A DNA stretch of 64,000 bases from Absicoccus intestinalis (GTDB lineage: Bacteria; Bacillota_I; Bacilli_A; Erysipelotrichales; Erysipelotrichaceae), in NCBI RefSeq assembly GCF_033971885.1, contig NZ_JALBUS010000001.1, positions 1-64,000 of the forward strand. The letters are read 5' to 3'. Both the position numbers and the translations under genes were made by a program. The stretch's first letter is position 1, and every line of letters starts with the position of its first letter. The notes below the pieces were generated by a model, which searched no databases, was not told the origin of the DNA, and was given only the letters and a program-made list of their open reading frames with translations. Of the stretch, positions 42,070 to 51,787 are shown piece after piece.

Positions 42070-44154
42070 ATGCCAATCACTGATGTATTTGCTTCCAATG
42101 TCTTTGATGAAGCAAAAATGAAAGAGTACCTTGCGAAAGACACCTTTCAAGAAATGGAAAAAACCATTCGCGAAGGAAAACCATTGAATCCAAAAATTGC
42201 GGAAGCCGTTGCGCATGGAATGAAAGAATGGGCCCTATCCAAAGGAGCCACTCATTTTACGCACTGGTTCCAACCATTGACCGGAGTCACTGCAGAGAAA
42301 CACGATAGTTTCTTGAATCCAAGCAAAGACCACAGTATTTCCTTGGAATTTTCCGGTAAAGAATTAGTCAAAGGAGAACCCGATGCGTCAAGTTTCCCGA
42401 GTGGTGGTTTGCGTGCAACATTTGAAGCACGTGGTTACACAGCTTGGGATCCAACCAGCTTTGTCTTCATTAAAAATGGCGTGCTTTGTATCCCCACGGC
42501 CTTCTATTCATATACCGGCCATGCCCTGGATAAAAAGACCCCTTTATTACGAAGCATGGATGCCATCAACACCCAGGCTCTTCGTATTTTACGATTGTTT
42601 GGACACGAAGATGTAAAAATGGTCCGTACAACGGTAGGTCCTGAACAAGAATATTTCTTAGTCGATATCGAAGACTATAAACAAAGAAAAGATCTACTTT
42701 ATACTGGTCGTACCTTATTTGGTGCACCATGTCCAAAAGGCCAAGAATTGGAAGACCATTATTTTGGAACAATCAAATCGCGTGTACAAGCATTCATGCA
42801 AGAATTGAATTCCGAATTATGGAAATTGGGCGTCTATGCCAAGACCGAACACAACGAAGTAGCGCCAGCTCAATTTGAATTAGCGCCCGTCTTCTCCACG
42901 ACAAACATTGCGACCGATCACAACCAATTGACCATGGAACTGATCCAACGCATTGCGAAGCATCATGGCATGGTTGCTTTACTTCATGAAAAACCATTCG
43001 ATTACATCAATGGCTCGGGTAAACATAATAACTGGTCCTTATCGACCGATACCGGTATGAACTTATTGGAACCAGGGGAAACCCCTTATGATAATGCGCA
43101 ATTCTTATTGTTCTTAAGTGCAGTCATCAAAGCCGTTGATGAGCATCAAGACTTATTGCGTTTGAGCGTTGCCACAGCCGGTAATGATCATCGTTTGGGT
43201 GCCAACGAAGCCCCTCCTGCCATCATCTCCATGTTTTTGGGTGATGAATTAACGGAAGTCTTAAAAGCCATCGAGACCGATCAGCCATATGGCCAAAAGA
43301 AACAAGAGCGCATGCGTGTAGGTATCGATATTTTGCCAAAGATCAAAAAAGATGCGACCGATCGTAACCGTACAAGTCCATTTGCCTTTACGGGAAATAA
43401 ATTTGAATTCCGGATGCCCGGATCGAATTCATCCATTGCCGGCTGCAACATCATGTTGAATACTGCCGTAGCCGATGTTCTAGAAGGATTTGCCGATACC
43501 TTAGAAAAAGCCGATAATTTTGAAGATGCCTTACATACTTTGATCCAAGAAACCATCAAAGATCATAAACGCATCATCTTTAACGGCAACGGTTATGACG
43601 ATAGTTGGATTGGTGAAGCCGAAGCTCGTGGCTTATTGAATTTACCAACGACACCGGATGCCCTTCCTTATTCGATCAAACCAGAAAATGTCGAATTATT
43701 TGAACGTCAACATGTTTTGAATAAAGAAGAAGTCTATTCTCGTTATGAAATCAACATGGAAGAATACACCAAAGTCGTATTGATCGAAGCACGTACCATG
43801 GTGGGTATGGCCCGCAAAGATATTTTGCCTGCTGTTTCTAAGTATACTCAATCCTTAGCGGATACCTTGGCATTAAAGAAACAAACAGGCGTCAGTGCTA
43901 CATATGAAAAAGCCAATCTGGATGAAATTTCAAGTTATCTAGATAAAGCCTATGTTGCCCTTCAAGATCTCGAAGGAAAAGTCAAAACATTAGAAGGAAC
44001 CGAAGACTTTGAAAAAGCCGCAAACTACGTACGCGATGCGATCTTACCAGCCATGGGCGCATTACGTAAACCATGCGACAAATTAGAAACATTAGTATCC
44101 GCCAAAGTATGGCCATTCCCTACTTACGGAAAACTATTGTTCGGTATCATTTAA
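42070..44154 (+). CDS. glnN: Glutamine synthetase type III
   Basis: A 694-residue type III glutamine synthetase, the normal length (about 690-730) for GlnN. The N-terminus (VFDEAKMKEYLAKDTFQEM), FSGKELVKGEPDASSFPSGG, TVGPEQEYFLVD, KTEHNEVAPAQFELAPVFS, NDHRLGANEAPPAI and RNRTSPFAFTGNKFEFRMPG match the family. It is likely the main ammonium-assimilating enzyme. It begins an operon with asnB, gltB and gltD and is under the attenuating leader. The ATG at 42070 follows AAGGAGG; the longer frame reaches into the terminator and was rejected. Confidence 0.95.
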   Translation: MPITDVFASNVFDEAKMKEYLAKDTFQEMEKTIREGKPLNPKIAEAVAHGMKEWALSKGATHFTHWFQPLTGVTAEKHDSFLNPSKDHSISLEFSGKELVKGEPDASSFPSGGLRATFEARGYTAWDPTSFVFIKNGVLCIPTAFYSYTGHALDKKTPLLRSMDAINTQALRILRLFGHEDVKMVRTTVGPEQEYFLVDIEDYKQRKDLLYTGRTLFGAPCPKGQELEDHYFGTIKSRVQAFMQELNSELWKLGVYAKTEHNEVAPAQFELAPVFSTTNIATDHNQLTMELIQRIAKHHGMVALLHEKPFDYINGSGKHNNWSLSTDTGMNLLEPGETPYDNAQFLLFLSAVIKAVDEHQDLLRLSVATAGNDHRLGANEAPPAIISMFLGDELTEVLKAIETDQPYGQKKQERMRVGIDILPKIKKDATDRNRTSPFAFTGNKFEFRMPGSNSSIAGCNIMLNTAVADVLEGFADTLEKADNFEDALHTLIQETIKDHKRIIFNGNGYDDSWIGEAEARGLLNLPTTPDALPYSIKPENVELFERQHVLNKEEVYSRYEINMEEYTKVVLIEARTMVGMARKDILPAVSKYTQSLADTLALKKQTGVSATYEKANLDEISSYLDKAYVALQDLEGKVKTLEGTEDFEKAANYVRDAILPAMGALRKPCDKLETLVSAKVWPFPTYGKLLFGII

Positions 44155-44164
44155 GGAGGAAATT

Positions 44165-45748
44165 ATGTGTACCATTTTGGGTTATTTTGATAAAGACGTA
44201 GATAAAAAAACCATAGAGAAAGCGTTGGCACCAACGCATTCTCGTGGTCCAGATGATCAACGCATCCTGTCGGTAGAAGCCGGCATGATTGGCTTCCAAA
44301 GACTTGCCATCATGGGCTTGAGTGAAGCCGGTATGCAACCGTTCCAGCTTAACGGTAAGACGATCGTCTGCAACGGCGAAATTTATGGGTTTCGTCCCAT
44401 CAAAGATGAATTGATCCAAGATGGATACACATTCTCTAGCGATAGTGATTGCGAAATTTTGATTCCCATGTATGAAAAATATGGATTGGATATGTTCGCC
44501 CAATTGGATGCAGAATATGCCCTTGTTTTATACGATGAAACCAAACACGCAATCATTGCGGCTAGAGATCCGATTGGAATTCGTCCTTTATTTTACGGAT
44601 ACACCCCAAATGGCTCCATTGTCTTTGCTTCCGAAGCCAAAAACCTAGTCGGATTTGTGAACAAGATCATTCCGTTTCCTCCTGGACATTATTACTACAA
44701 TGGTCAGTTTGTGTGCTATCACGATATTACCGAAACCAAAACCATGCATACCGGTTCCATTGAACCCATTTGTCAAGAAATCCACGATAAATTGGAAGAT
44801 GGTATCCTGAAACGGTTGGATAGTGATGCCCCGGTCGGTTTCTTATTAAGTGGTGGGCTTGATTCGAGTTTAGTTTGTGCCGTTGCAGCCAAATTATCAA
44901 AAAAACCCATCCGTACATTTGCGATTGGCATGGATGTGGATGCCATTGACTTAAAATACGCGAAACAAGTGGCTGACTATATTGGCTCGGATCATACCGA
45001 AGTCATTATTTCTAAAGAAGATGTCATCGCTGCCATTGAACCTGTCATTCATCTTCTTGGTACCTATGACATCACGACTATTCGTGCTTCCATTGGTATG
45101 TACCTGGTATGTAAATATATTCATGAAAACACCGATATTCGTGTCTTGTTGACCGGTGAAATCAGCGATGAATTATTTGGCTATAAGTATACCGATTTTG
45201 CCCCTAATGCTGAAGAATTCCAAAAAGAAAGCAAGAAACGGATGCGCGAACTATATATGTATGATGTCTTACGTGCCGATCGTTGCATTGCTGCCAACTC
45301 TTTGGAAGCCCGCGTTCCTTTTGGGGATCTCTATTTTGTCCAATATGTGATGGAAATTGATCCAAAATTAAAACTAAACACATATAATAAAGGTAAATAT
45401 TTGCTTCGTCATGCTTTTGAAAAAGATGAAATTCTTCCTTATTCCATCTTGATGCGTGAAAAAGCCGCTTTCTCGGATGCAGTCGGCCACTCTCTAAAAG
45501 ATGACATATGCGAATATGCGGAAAGCCAATATACCGATGAAGAATTTGAAACATTGCGCAAAAAGTATCTTCACGTCCCCCCAACGACAAAGGAATCCCT
45601 GTTCTATCGGGAGATTTTCGAAAAATATTATCCAGGACAAGGCGATATGATCATTGACTTCTGGATGCCAAATAAAACGTGGCCAGGATGCGATGTAGAA
45701 GATCCTTCTGCTCGTGTGCTTTCTAACTATGGTGATAGTGGAAAATAG
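44165..45748 (+). CDS. asnB: Asparagine synthase, glutamine-hydrolysing
   Basis: A 527-residue two-domain enzyme. The N-terminal class II amidotransferase starts at Cys2 (MCTILGYF) with SRGPDDQ and GNGEIYG-like CNGEIYG. The synthetase domain has the PP-loop LLSGGLDSSLV (about residue 226-236) and later EISDELFGYKY. It transfers ammonia from glutamine to aspartate. The ATG lies 11 bases after the glnN stop with AAGGAGG, so it is in the glnN operon; its product draws on the glutamine made by GlnN. Confidence 0.95.
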   Translation: MCTILGYFDKDVDKKTIEKALAPTHSRGPDDQRILSVEAGMIGFQRLAIMGLSEAGMQPFQLNGKTIVCNGEIYGFRPIKDELIQDGYTFSSDSDCEILIPMYEKYGLDMFAQLDAEYALVLYDETKHAIIAARDPIGIRPLFYGYTPNGSIVFASEAKNLVGFVNKIIPFPPGHYYYNGQFVCYHDITETKTMHTGSIEPICQEIHDKLEDGILKRLDSDAPVGFLLSGGLDSSLVCAVAAKLSKKPIRTFAIGMDVDAIDLKYAKQVADYIGSDHTEVIISKEDVIAAIEPVIHLLGTYDITTIRASIGMYLVCKYIHENTDIRVLLTGEISDELFGYKYTDFAPNAEEFQKESKKRMRELYMYDVLRADRCIAANSLEARVPFGDLYFVQYVMEIDPKLKLNTYNKGKYLLRHAFEKDEILPYSILMREKAAFSDAVGHSLKDDICEYAESQYTDEEFETLRKKYLHVPPTTKESLFYREIFEKYYPGQGDMIIDFWMPNKTWPGCDVEDPSARVLSNYGDSGK

Positions 45749-45759
45749 AAAGGATTTTT

Positions 45760-48700
45760 ATGAATCAACAATTAGAACATGATGCCTGCGGCATTGGTAT
45801 GGTTGTCAATTATGATGGTAAGAAAACCCATACCGTTGTCGATGCGGCCTTAAAAATCGTCGAAAAATTAGACCATCGTGCTGGAAAAGATGCTTCTGGT
45901 AAAGTCGGAGATGGTGTCGGGATCTTGCTTCAGATCTCCCATGATTTCTTTTCCAAAGAAGTTCCTTTTCCATTAGGAAACCAACGAGAATATGGGGTGG
46001 GCATGTTTTTCTTCCCGCAAAGTTATCTTGCCCGCAATCAAGCCAAACGTTTATTTCAAACAATCGTCAAAAGTCACGATGCCCAATTACTGGGATGGCG
46101 AACAGTGAATTGTAAGCCCGCTATCTTAGGTCAAAAAGCATTGGATTGTATGCCATATATTGAACAGGCCTTCATCAAGAAGCCCGATCCAAAGATGACG
46201 GATCTAGAATTTGATCAATTGTTGTATATCATTCGTCGAGAATTTGAAAAGAGCGCACCTGAAACGTATGTGTGCTCTTTGTCATGTCGTACGATCGTAT
46301 ACAAAGGCATGTTTTTGGTCAATCAATTGCGTTTGTTTTATCAAGATCTGCAAGACCGTTCCTATAAGAGTGCCATTGCGATCGTTCACTCGCGTTTCTC
46401 GACCAATACGACACCTTCTTGGCGTAGGGCCCATCCCAACCGTTTGATTGCACACAATGGTGAGATCAATACCATTCGTGGTAACTTCAAACGTATGAGT
46501 GCCCGTGAAGAAAGTATGGACAGTCCCTTCTTGGAAAAATATAGCGACCAGATCTTGCCCGCCATCGATGCATCCGGATCCGATTCCGCAATGTTAGATA
46601 ACACCTTGGAATTCTTGATGATGAATGGGATGCCCCTTTCCAAAGCGGTCTTGATCACCATTCCCGAACCTTGGAAACATGTACCACTCGATCAAAAAGA
46701 AAAAGACTTCTATCATTATTATGCTTCCTTGATGGAGCCATGGGATGGTCCTGCTGCTGTCTTATTCAGCGATGGCGATATTGCCGGTGCGACCTTAGAT
46801 CGAAATGGTTTGCGTCCTTGCCGTTATTATCTGACCAAAGACCATACCTTGATCTTAGCCAGTGAAGTCGGGGTATTGGATATTCCTGAAAAAAACATCA
46901 TCAAAAAGGATCGTTTGCGTCCGGGACAGATCTTATTATTGGATACAAAAGCCAAACGTATGATTTCCAATGAAGAAATCAAGAAATCATATGCAACCCA
47001 AAATCCATATGGCGAATGGCTAAACCAAAATCTTCTGCATTTGCGTGATCTGCCCGCTTCCGATCGTAAGTCCCATATGTATTCGCAAACCGAAAGAGAC
47101 CAATTGTATAAAGCCTTTGGCTATACCTATGAAGATGTGATTGAAACGATCGTGCCTACCATCGAAAAGAAAACCGAACCCATCGCCTCCATGGGAACCG
47201 ATATCCCATTGGCTGTTTTAAGCAAACGCCATCCATTGTTGTTCCATTATTTCAAACAATTGTTTGCGCAAGTCACAAACCCACCGATGGATAGTTTACG
47301 TGAAAAAGTGGTAACCGATACAACGGTTTATCTTGGTGCCAGTGGCGATATCCTGCAAGAAAAAGATACAAACTGCCGGGTATTGGAAATCAATAATCCG
47401 ATCCTCGATGAGCGTGACATGCAGAAAATTTTGGAATTGGATAAAAAAGGCTTTAAAAATGAAGTCATTTCCTTATTGTTCTATCGTGGTATGCCTTTAA
47501 AAGAAGCCCTTAACCATTTATTTATCGAATGTGAACGCGCCTATCGTCATGGCGCCTCGATCTTGATCCTTTCCGATCGTGGTGTTGATGAAAATCATAT
47601 GGCCATCCCAAGCTTGTTAGCCGTTTCGGCAGTCGATCAATACTTTGTTCGTACCAAAAAACGAACGGCCATTTCCATTGTCTTGGAATCAGGCGAACCA
47701 AGAGATGTTCATCAATTTGCTTGTTTGTTAGGTTTCGGTGCCACAGCCATCTATCCATACTTGGCTCATGAATGCATTCAAGAAATGATCGAGAAAGACA
47801 TGTTGGATTTTGAAGTCTACCAAGCCATCAAAGACTACAACCAAGCAATCATGAATGGCATCGTTAAAATTGCTTCCAAGATGGGTATTTCTACGTTGCA
47901 GTCTTATCAGTCGGCACAGATCTTTGAAGCCATTGGTCTCAGCCAAGACTTAGTGGATGAATATTTCACCAATACGATCAATGAAGTCGGTGGTATTGGC
48001 TTAAAAGAAATCGAAGAAGACCTGGCTTATCATCATGATAAAGCCTTTGATCCATTGGGATTGGCTAGCGATACAACTTTGGATAGTCCTGGTTTCCATA
48101 AGAACCGTTCCGGTGCTAATAAAGAATCGCATTTGTATGATCCAAAAACGATTGTCTTGTTGCAACGTGCTACCCAAACCAATGATTATGCTTTGTTTAA
48201 AGAATATACCGCAAGGGTCAATGATCCCGATGATCCGCATACGTTACGTTCCAATTTTGCGTTTGTTTCTGATCGCAAACCCATTGATATAAAAGAAGTA
48301 GAACCGGTTGAAAACATCGTGAAACGCTTCAAGACCGGTGCTATGAGTTATGGATCAATTTCTGAAGAAGCCCATACTTGTATGGCCATTGCGATGAATC
48401 GCTTGGGTGGAAAATCCAATTCGGGTGAAGGTGGCGAAATGCCTTCTCGTTATGGAACGATCAAAAACAGTGCCATCAAACAAGTGGCTTCCGGTCGTTT
48501 TGGCGTAACCAGTGAATTCTTGGTTTCTGCCAAAGAAATCCAGATCAAGATGGCCCAAGGCGCAAAACCAGGAGAAGGCGGTCACCTACCTGGCCGTAAA
48601 GTCTATCCGTGGGTAGCGAAAACTCGTTATTCGACACCAGGGGTTGCCTTAATTTCCCCACCACCTCATCATGATATTTACTCGATCGAAGATCTGGCCC

Positions 48701-50220
48701 AATTGATCTATGATCTCAAGAATGCGAATGATCAAGCACGTATCTCTGTAAAACTTGTTTCCGAAGGTGGTGTAGGTACGATTGCGTGTGGTGTGGCCAA
48801 AGCTGGTGCCAATGTCATCTTGATTTCTGGTTATGATGGTGGTACAGGTGCAGCGCCAATTAGCTCGATCCATCATGCCGGATTGCCATGGGAATTAGGA
48901 TTGGTTCAAACCCATCAAGCTTTAGTGGAACAAGGCTTAAGAGATCGCGTAGCCATCGAGACCGATGGAAAATTGATGAGTGGTCGTGATGTAGCCATTG
49001 CCTGTCTATTAGGGGCTGAAGAATTCGGTTTTGCGACCGCCCCATTGGTAACCATGGGCTGCCGCATGATGCGTGTATGCAACTTGGATACATGTCCATT
49101 TGGGGTTGCGACCCAAAATAGTGAATTACGAAAACGATTCAAAGGAAAACCTGAATATGTCATGCATTTTATGGAATTTATTGCCCAAGAACTACGGGAG
49201 ATCATGGCTCAATTAGGTTTTCACAGCGTGGATGAAATGGTTGGTCATAGTGAATGTCTAAAAGTACGTACCTCATCCAATGCGCGTCAAAATATGTTGG
49301 ATTATGCCGCCATCTTACGTAAGCCACAACCTGTCCATTTCGAAAAGAAAGTGGATCCACAATTGAATCGCACCGTCGATGCAAAAGTATTGATCCCCGC
49401 TTTCCAAGAAACATTGAAATCAGGTGAACCAAAAACCGTATCCATCGAGATTTCATCAACCAATCGTACCTTGGGTACCTTGTTGGGTTCGACCATTACG
49501 CAACAACATCGACCTTACAAAGACAATACCTTCAAGATCGTTGCCCGTGGGGGTGCTGGTCAATCTTGTGGTGCATTCTTGCCAAAAGGCGAAACCTTAT
49601 CCGTCCATGGTGATGCCAATGACTATTTTGGAAAAGGCCTCAGTGGTGGTATCTTGGCCATTCGTCCCCAATCAGCCAGTCCATTGGTTGCCCAAGACAA
49701 TGTGATCATTGGTAATGTAGCTTTGTATGGCGCAACCAGTGGTAAAGCCTTCATTCGCGGCATTGCCGGTGAACGTTTCTGTGTTCGAAATTCCGGAGCT
49801 ATAGCCGTTTGTGAAGGTTGTGGCGACCATGGCTTGGAATATATGACTGGCGGTACCGCGGTTATCTTAGGAAAAACGGGTAAAAACTTTGCGGCTGGTA
49901 TGAGTGGTGGTATTGCGTATGTATGGGATAAAGATCATGAGCTCTATCAACAATTGAATCCAACCTTGGTTTCCATGGAACCAATATCGATGAAAAACGA
50001 TATCGAAACGTTAGAAGCCATTTTAAAAGAACATGTCGAAATGACACAATCCGAGATCGCACAAGAAATCTTAGCCCATTTTGATGCTTCCCTAGCTCAA
50101 TTTAAAAAGATCGTGCCAAAGGATTTCGCAAAGATCTCAAAAATGATCAAAACATTAGAAGATAAAGGCTACAATCATGAAGAAGCTCAAATCAAAGCCT
50201 TTGAGCAATTGTACGATTAG
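45760..50220 (+). CDS. gltB: Glutamate synthase (GOGAT), large subunit
   Basis: A 1486-residue protein. After a 9-residue propeptide the nucleophile Cys is in HDACGIGMV. Domains in order: class II amidotransferase (1-400), central domain, FMN-binding (beta/alpha)8 synthase with SGEGGEMPSRYG and AKPGEGGHLPG, the 3Fe-4S cysteines in GCRMMRVCNLDTCPFG (about 1100-1115), and the C-terminal GXGXG beta helix. It makes two glutamates from glutamine and 2-oxoglutarate. It lies 11 bases after asnB and 11 before gltD, so it is in one operon. Full-length NADPH type with its small subunit next door. Confidence 0.97.
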   Translation: MNQQLEHDACGIGMVVNYDGKKTHTVVDAALKIVEKLDHRAGKDASGKVGDGVGILLQISHDFFSKEVPFPLGNQREYGVGMFFFPQSYLARNQAKRLFQTIVKSHDAQLLGWRTVNCKPAILGQKALDCMPYIEQAFIKKPDPKMTDLEFDQLLYIIRREFEKSAPETYVCSLSCRTIVYKGMFLVNQLRLFYQDLQDRSYKSAIAIVHSRFSTNTTPSWRRAHPNRLIAHNGEINTIRGNFKRMSAREESMDSPFLEKYSDQILPAIDASGSDSAMLDNTLEFLMMNGMPLSKAVLITIPEPWKHVPLDQKEKDFYHYYASLMEPWDGPAAVLFSDGDIAGATLDRNGLRPCRYYLTKDHTLILASEVGVLDIPEKNIIKKDRLRPGQILLLDTKAKRMISNEEIKKSYATQNPYGEWLNQNLLHLRDLPASDRKSHMYSQTERDQLYKAFGYTYEDVIETIVPTIEKKTEPIASMGTDIPLAVLSKRHPLLFHYFKQLFAQVTNPPMDSLREKVVTDTTVYLGASGDILQEKDTNCRVLEINNPILDERDMQKILELDKKGFKNEVISLLFYRGMPLKEALNHLFIECERAYRHGASILILSDRGVDENHMAIPSLLAVSAVDQYFVRTKKRTAISIVLESGEPRDVHQFACLLGFGATAIYPYLAHECIQEMIEKDMLDFEVYQAIKDYNQAIMNGIVKIASKMGISTLQSYQSAQIFEAIGLSQDLVDEYFTNTINEVGGIGLKEIEEDLAYHHDKAFDPLGLASDTTLDSPGFHKNRSGANKESHLYDPKTIVLLQRATQTNDYALFKEYTARVNDPDDPHTLRSNFAFVSDRKPIDIKEVEPVENIVKRFKTGAMSYGSISEEAHTCMAIAMNRLGGKSNSGEGGEMPSRYGTIKNSAIKQVASGRFGVTSEFLVSAKEIQIKMAQGAKPGEGGHLPGRKVYPWVAKTRYSTPGVALISPPPHHDIYSIEDLAQLIYDLKNANDQARISVKLVSEGGVGTIACGVAKAGANVILISGYDGGTGAAPISSIHHAGLPWELGLVQTHQALVEQGLRDRVAIETDGKLMSGRDVAIACLLGAEEFGFATAPLVTMGCRMMRVCNLDTCPFGVATQNSELRKRFKGKPEYVMHFMEFIAQELREIMAQLGFHSVDEMVGHSECLKVRTSSNARQNMLDYAAILRKPQPVHFEKKVDPQLNRTVDAKVLIPAFQETLKSGEPKTVSIEISSTNRTLGTLLGSTITQQHRPYKDNTFKIVARGGAGQSCGAFLPKGETLSVHGDANDYFGKGLSGGILAIRPQSASPLVAQDNVIIGNVALYGATSGKAFIRGIAGERFCVRNSGAIAVCEGCGDHGLEYMTGGTAVILGKTGKNFAAGMSGGIAYVWDKDHELYQQLNPTLVSMEPISMKNDIETLEAILKEHVEMTQSEIAQEILAHFDASLAQFKKIVPKDFAKISKMIKTLEDKGYNHEEAQIKAFEQLYD

Positions 50221-50231
50221 GAGGATGACGT

Positions 50232-51686
50232 ATGGGAAAATATACAGGATTTTTAGAATATGAACGTCAAGCGAATCCTTGGATGGATGAAAAAGAGCGA
50301 ATTCAAACGTTCCGAGAATTCCAACAAGATCTTCCTTTAGAGAAACGTCGTCAACAAGCAGCACGCTGTATGAACTGTGGATCTCCCTATTGTCAATCGG
50401 CCATGGAATTAAAAGGTATGGTCACCGGATGTCCACTTCATAATTTGATTCCAGAATGGAACGATGCCATCTATCGAAATCAAATGGACTTTGCGTTTGC
50501 CCGTTTATTTAAGACAAACCCCTTCCCGGAATTCACAGGTCGGGTTTGTCCTGCCCTTTGTGAAAAGGCATGCTTAAATGGTTTTGATGGCGAACCCGTG
50601 ACTTGTCATGATAATGAAAAAGCCATTATTGAATATGCCTATGAGCATGGCTGGATGAAAGAGCGAATCCCAACTGTCCATACCGAAAAGAAAGTAGCTG
50701 TCATTGGCGCCGGTCCGGCGGGATTGACCGTGGCTTATCTTTTGAATCAGCGTGGTCATCAAGTCACCGTCTATGAACGAGATAGTTATCCCGGTGGTTT
50801 ATTGATGTTTGGTATTCCAAATATGAAACTCAATAAGACCTATGTAGAACGTCGGATCACCTTGATGCAAAAAGAAGGTATTAAATTCATCTGTAATACC
50901 GAAGTAGGAAAAGATATCAAACGAAAAGATTTGGAAAAAGCATACGATGCGATCGTACTTTGTACGGGTTCCAAAGAGCCACGTGATCTGAAGGGCCCAG
51001 GTCGTGATGCGAAAGGCATATATTTTGCGGTGGATTTCTTAAGTCAAAACACCAAGCATCTATTAACGGATTCACCTTATATCAGTGCCAAGAACAAACA
51101 TGTAATCGTTGTTGGTGGGGGCGATACCGGAAATGACTGTGTGGGTACTTGTATTCGTCATGGTTGTAAATCCATTACGCAATTGGAAATGATGCCAAAA
51201 GCACCGGATACCAGAACCGCCAGCAATCCATGGCCCGAATGGCCAAAGGTTTGTAAGACCGATTATGGTCAACAAGAAGCCATTTATCAATTTGGTCATG
51301 ATCCTCGTATTTATCAAACGACCATTGAAGAATTCATTCAAAAAGATGGTCAATTAACCGCTGTTAAAACTGTTCAAGTCGAATTCAAAGATGGCAAGTT
51401 ACAAAATGTCAAAGGTTCCGAAAAGACCTTGCCTTGTGATCTATTATTGATTGCGGCTGGTTTTGTGGGCGTACAAGATACGATCAGAAAAGATTTCCAT
51501 TTGGAGATGACCCCACGAAATGTCTTTGCGACCAATGAAAAACATCAGACCAAAGATGAACATATCTTTGTAGCTGGCGATTGCCGTCGTGGTCAATCGT
51601 TGGTCGTATGGGCCATTGCGGAAGGCAAAAAAACCGCAAAAGAAGTCGATACATACTTGATGGGATATTCAAGTATCGATGCTTGA
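50232..51686 (+). CDS. gltD: Glutamate synthase, small subunit
   Basis: A 484-residue NADPH-dependent flavoprotein. N-terminal 4Fe-4S cysteines are in CMNCGSPYC, GCPLHN and CPALCEKACLNG; FAD-binding VAVIGAGPAGLTVAYLL and NADPH-binding VIVVGGGDTGNDC (about 290-305) follow. It feeds electrons to GltB. AGGAGGATGACGT precedes the ATG. The next promoter (purF) starts 3 bases before its stop, at 51683. Confidence 0.96.
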   Translation: MGKYTGFLEYERQANPWMDEKERIQTFREFQQDLPLEKRRQQAARCMNCGSPYCQSAMELKGMVTGCPLHNLIPEWNDAIYRNQMDFAFARLFKTNPFPEFTGRVCPALCEKACLNGFDGEPVTCHDNEKAIIEYAYEHGWMKERIPTVHTEKKVAVIGAGPAGLTVAYLLNQRGHQVTVYERDSYPGGLLMFGIPNMKLNKTYVERRITLMQKEGIKFICNTEVGKDIKRKDLEKAYDAIVLCTGSKEPRDLKGPGRDAKGIYFAVDFLSQNTKHLLTDSPYISAKNKHVIVVGGGDTGNDCVGTCIRHGCKSITQLEMMPKAPDTRTASNPWPEWPKVCKTDYGQQEAIYQFGHDPRIYQTTIEEFIQKDGQLTAVKTVQVEFKDGKLQNVKGSEKTLPCDLLLIAAGFVGVQDTIRKDFHLEMTPRNVFATNEKHQTKDEHIFVAGDCRRGQSLVVWAIAEGKKTAKEVDTYLMGYSSIDA

Positions 51687-51768
51687 CAAAAAAAACTTTG
51701 TCGTTGATAATGTGTTCGTAAACGACAAAGTGTCGGGTACACAAATGTATTTGGGTGCTCGACTTTTT
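51683..51768 (+). promoter_or_regulatory. purF promoter and leader with terminator and inverted repeat
   Basis: TTGACA (51683-51688), 17-base spacer, GATAAT (51706-51711), start near 51718. A perfect 11-bp inverted repeat ACTTTGTCGTT (51695-51705) / AACGACAAAGT (51721-51731) brackets the -10. In the RNA, CGAC-AAAGU-GUCG (51723-51735) forms a 5-base-loop hairpin with A1 and G4, and its 3' arm is the start of the terminator stem GUCGGGUAC / GUGCUCGAC (51732-51740, 51755-51763), followed by U5. The gene's ribosome binding site is downstream. Confidence 0.6.
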
Positions 51769-51787
51769 GTCTTTAAAGGAGAAATTT

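Noticed and set aside
45204..45590. 128-codon minus-strand frame inside asnB
   Set aside because: Shadow of a strongly conserved gene, odd composition, no start signals.
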